From contig JAICPV010000072.1 of NCBI GenBank assembly GCA_025929655.1, positions 1 through 8,508 on the forward strand: a stretch of DNA of 8,508 bases. The letters run 5' to 3'. The notes beneath the pieces were generated by a model. The model was not told where the DNA came from. It saw only the letters and a list, made by a program, of their open reading frames with translations, and made no database searches. Position 1 is the stretch's first letter. Each line of letters begins with the position of its first letter. This document shows positions 7,396 to 8,508 of the stretch, one piece after another. A program made the position numbers and the translations under genes. The DNA comes from Pyrinomonadaceae bacterium (GTDB taxonomy: Bacteria > Acidobacteriota > Blastocatellia > Pyrinomonadales > Pyrinomonadaceae).

Positions 7396-7424
7396 AGTAT
7401 ACCCTGCTGATGTTGGTACATCAA
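7396..7424 (-). promoter_or_regulatory. Sigma70-like promoter of the flavoprotein gene
   Basis: On the minus strand, TTGATG (7424-7419) lies 17 nt before TATACT (7401-7396). The first matches 4 of 6 bases of the -35 consensus and the second 5 of 6 of the -10, at the ideal spacing. Transcription would begin near 7389, giving a leader of about 39 nt before the ATG at 7350. It is the best promoter in the window. Confidence 0.6.
7408..7423. promoter_or_regulatory. Perfect dyad TGATGT-N4-ACATCA over the -35 box
   Basis: TGATGTTGGTACATCA is a perfect 6-bp inverted repeat with a 4-nt centre. Read as TGATG-N6-CATCA it has the half-site spacing typical of dimeric helix-turn-helix regulators such as the CRP/FNR family, but the bases do not match the CRP or FNR consensus. 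It overlaps the -35 hexamer of the flavoprotein promoter, where a bound protein would most likely repress. As RNA it could also form a small hairpin, but it lies upstream of the predicted transcript start. Confidence 0.45.
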
Positions 7425-7447
7425 AAGTGCATAGGCCGGCACGCTTT

Positions 7448-7472
7448 CTGTAATATTTACTTATATTTACAG
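7448..7472. promoter_or_regulatory. CTGTAA-N13-TTACAG inverted repeat in the divergent region
   Basis: CTGTAA at 7448-7453 and TTACAG at 7467-7472 form a perfect 6-bp inverted pair around an AT-rich 13-nt centre. It lies between the two divergent genes, upstream of the candidate promoter for the Wzz-like gene. Together with the pair at 7364-7389 it gives four TGTAA/TTACA half sites within about 110 nt. It may be an operator shared by both directions. Confidence 0.4.
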
Positions 7473-7487
7473 CCGCTGTGGGAAAGT

Positions 7488-7516
7488 TTTAAATGAAAAC
7501 CCGCGGCAAATATGAT
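7488..7516 (+). promoter_or_regulatory. Candidate promoter of the Wzz/GumC-like gene
   Basis: TTTAAA at 7488-7493 and TATGAT at 7511-7516 are 17 nt apart. They match 4 of 6 and 5 of 6 consensus positions. The surroundings are AT-rich, so chance matches are likely. If used, the transcript starts near 7524 with a leader of about 55 nt. Confidence 0.35.
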
Positions 7517-7549
7517 ATAAAAACCTTTTGCCCTTAATTTGAATACTGA

Positions 7550-7565
7550 CGGCCCCGTGCGGCCG
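7550..7565 (+). promoter_or_regulatory. GC-rich hairpin in the Wzz-like gene leader
   Basis: CGGCC (7550-7554) and GGCCG (7561-7565) pair perfectly around a 6-nt loop. The hairpin ends 12 nt before the ATG at 7578, where a ribosome binding site would be expected, and no clear Shine-Dalgarno is seen there. It could affect translation initiation. There is no U-run after it, so it is not an intrinsic terminator. Confidence 0.3.
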
Positions 7566-7577
7566 CTGCTTTGAAGT

Positions 7578-8508
7578 ATGGAACAAGAACAACGCCTTAC
7601 CACGCTACCGCGTGCCGCCGCCGAACTCCGACACACCACGCATGAGTATCCGGGCTCTTACGGAAATTCCTATGGCGACGACGTTGTGGAAGGGCGCCGC
7701 ACGGTTCAACAGTATTTCAACGTCGTATACAAGCGGCTCCCGATAATACTGGCTTTGACCATCCTCGTGACCGCTGCCGCAGCGTTCTATATGTTCAAGC
7801 AGCCCTTGATCTATCAGGCGACCACGCAAATGGTTATCGAACCGCGGAAACCGAAGGTTACCTCGAAAGATTCGATCAACATCAATTTCGGCAACGACAT
7901 CAATTACTACAACACTCAGCTCGAGCTTCTAAAGAATCCCGACCTGATGAAGAAGGTCGTGATCTCCCTTGGCTTATATCGGGATAAGGATCTCTTCAAC
8001 GGGCAAGATCGCGGTGTTTTTGCGGCCATCAAATCGATGTTTTCGCGCTCGAAACCCGCGGGTGAGACAGACAACGCGTTGCCGGTGATCTCGGAAACCG
8101 GCCAGGGAGGAGTGAAGATCGGCGATGTCGTGCTGACCCCCGAAGAAGACGCCCGGGCGGAATTGTACGCTGCAATGCTTGTCAGTCGGCTGACCGTGCA
8201 GCCGCGCGAACGCACGAATCTAGTGGACGTCAGCATTATTACCGAGCTTCCGAAGCTGGCTCCGCAAGTTACCGATAAAGTTGCCGAGATCTTCATTGAG
8301 GAAGACAATGCTCGGGAAACAATGGGCGAAAAGAAGGCGATCGAAGACCTCGGGAATTCGATCGAAGATTTGAAGAATATTATCCAACAAAAGGAAAGCG
8401 AGCTGATCGCCCAAATGCGGGAATCGAACCTGCCGCTCCTCGAAAAGGGCCAGGACCTCGCCGCCCAGCGTCTCGGCGGGATGAGCGAGACATACATGAA
8501 GGCGATGG
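7578..8508 (+). CDS. Wzz/GumC-like polysaccharide chain-length or export protein (3' end outside window)
   Basis: An open frame with no stop from the ATG at 7578 to the window end gives 310 residues of a longer protein. An in-frame TGA at 7572-7574 rules out a start further upstream. Residues 1-45 are a polar cytoplasmic tail, ending in RRTVQQYFNVVYKR, the usual lead-in to Wzz domains. A membrane helix covers about 54-72 (LPIILALTILVTAAAAFYMF), followed by YQATTQMVIEP at 79-89. Residues 112-135 (NTQLELLKNPDLMKKVVISLGL) and 203-243 (RLTVQPRERTNLVDVSI, then an IFIEED end) are typical of the periplasmic part. From about 250 on the sequence is charged and helical, the start of the long coiled coil. 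In this family the protein sits in the inner membrane and controls or exports exopolysaccharide. Many relatives end in a second membrane helix and a tyrosine autokinase domain; whether this one does lies outside the window. Confidence 0.88.
   Translation, partial: MEQEQRLTTLPRAAAELRHTTHEYPGSYGNSYGDDVVEGRRTVQQYFNVVYKRLPIILALTILVTAAAAFYMFKQPLIYQATTQMVIEPRKPKVTSKDSININFGNDINYYNTQLELLKNPDLMKKVVISLGLYRDKDLFNGQDRGVFAAIKSMFSRSKPAGETDNALPVISETGQGGVKIGDVVLTPEEDARAELYAAMLVSRLTVQPRERTNLVDVSIITELPKLAPQVTDKVAEIFIEEDNARETMGEKKAIEDLGNSIEDLKNIIQQKESELIAQMRESNLPLLEKGQDLAAQRLGGMSETYMKAM

Noticed and set aside
7408..7424. FNR box
   Set aside because: The half sites are separated wrongly for TTGAT-N4-ATCAA and only the right half resembles it, so I call it only an unnamed dyad.
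7916..8497. Minus-strand open frame of 193 codons opposite the Wzz-like gene
   Set aside because: The plus frame shows a clear Wzz domain and membrane helix; the reverse translation is Ser/Arg-rich without motifs.

Overview
The window looks like ordinary bacterial chromosome: dense coding, moderate GC, and no transposase, integrase, phage gene, tRNA, rRNA or CRISPR array that I can see. The gene content suggests an aerobic or facultative Gram-negative soil-type bacterium. It includes a secreted M28-type peptidase with a C-terminal winged-helix-like tail, a very long GltD/PyrK-type flavoprotein, a Wzz/GumC-type exopolysaccharide protein, and a CGCAAAG-rich intergenic palindrome. My best guess is Acidobacteriota, perhaps Blastocatellia. 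This is inference from style and gene types, not from a marker gene.

Layout: (1) 1-77 is an intergenic imperfect palindrome built from ACGCAAAG units. (2) 78-3613 holds three plus-strand genes with short gaps of 42 and 29 nt: an asparaginase of the Rhizobium etli (Asparaginase_II) type, a small SnoaL/NTF2-like ester-cyclase-type protein, and an exported zinc peptidase-like protein. They could be one transcription unit. (3) 3631-7350 is a convergent minus-strand gene encoding a 1239-residue iron-sulfur flavoprotein. Its stop lies 17 nt from the stop of the peptidase gene. (4) 7351-7577 is a divergent, AT-rich control region with a good sigma70-like promoter for the flavoprotein, a perfect 6-bp dyad overlapping its -35 box, and several TGTAA/TTACA half sites. 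(5) 7578-8508 is the start of a Wzz/GumC-like chain-length or export protein that runs off the window.

The peptidase (exported peptide breakdown) and the asparaginase (asparagine to aspartate plus ammonia) fit a shared amino-acid or nitrogen scavenging theme, but this is inference from adjacency. The most notable object is the large flavoprotein. In one chain it joins a helical N-terminal region of unknown function, an eight-cysteine iron-sulfur segment, a GltD/NfnB-like FAD/NAD(P) module with an extra insertion, and a PyrK/NfnA-like FAD/NAD(P)/[2Fe-2S] module. That is the composition of the two-subunit electron-bifurcating enzyme NfnAB in a single polypeptide, with several departures from the usual motifs.
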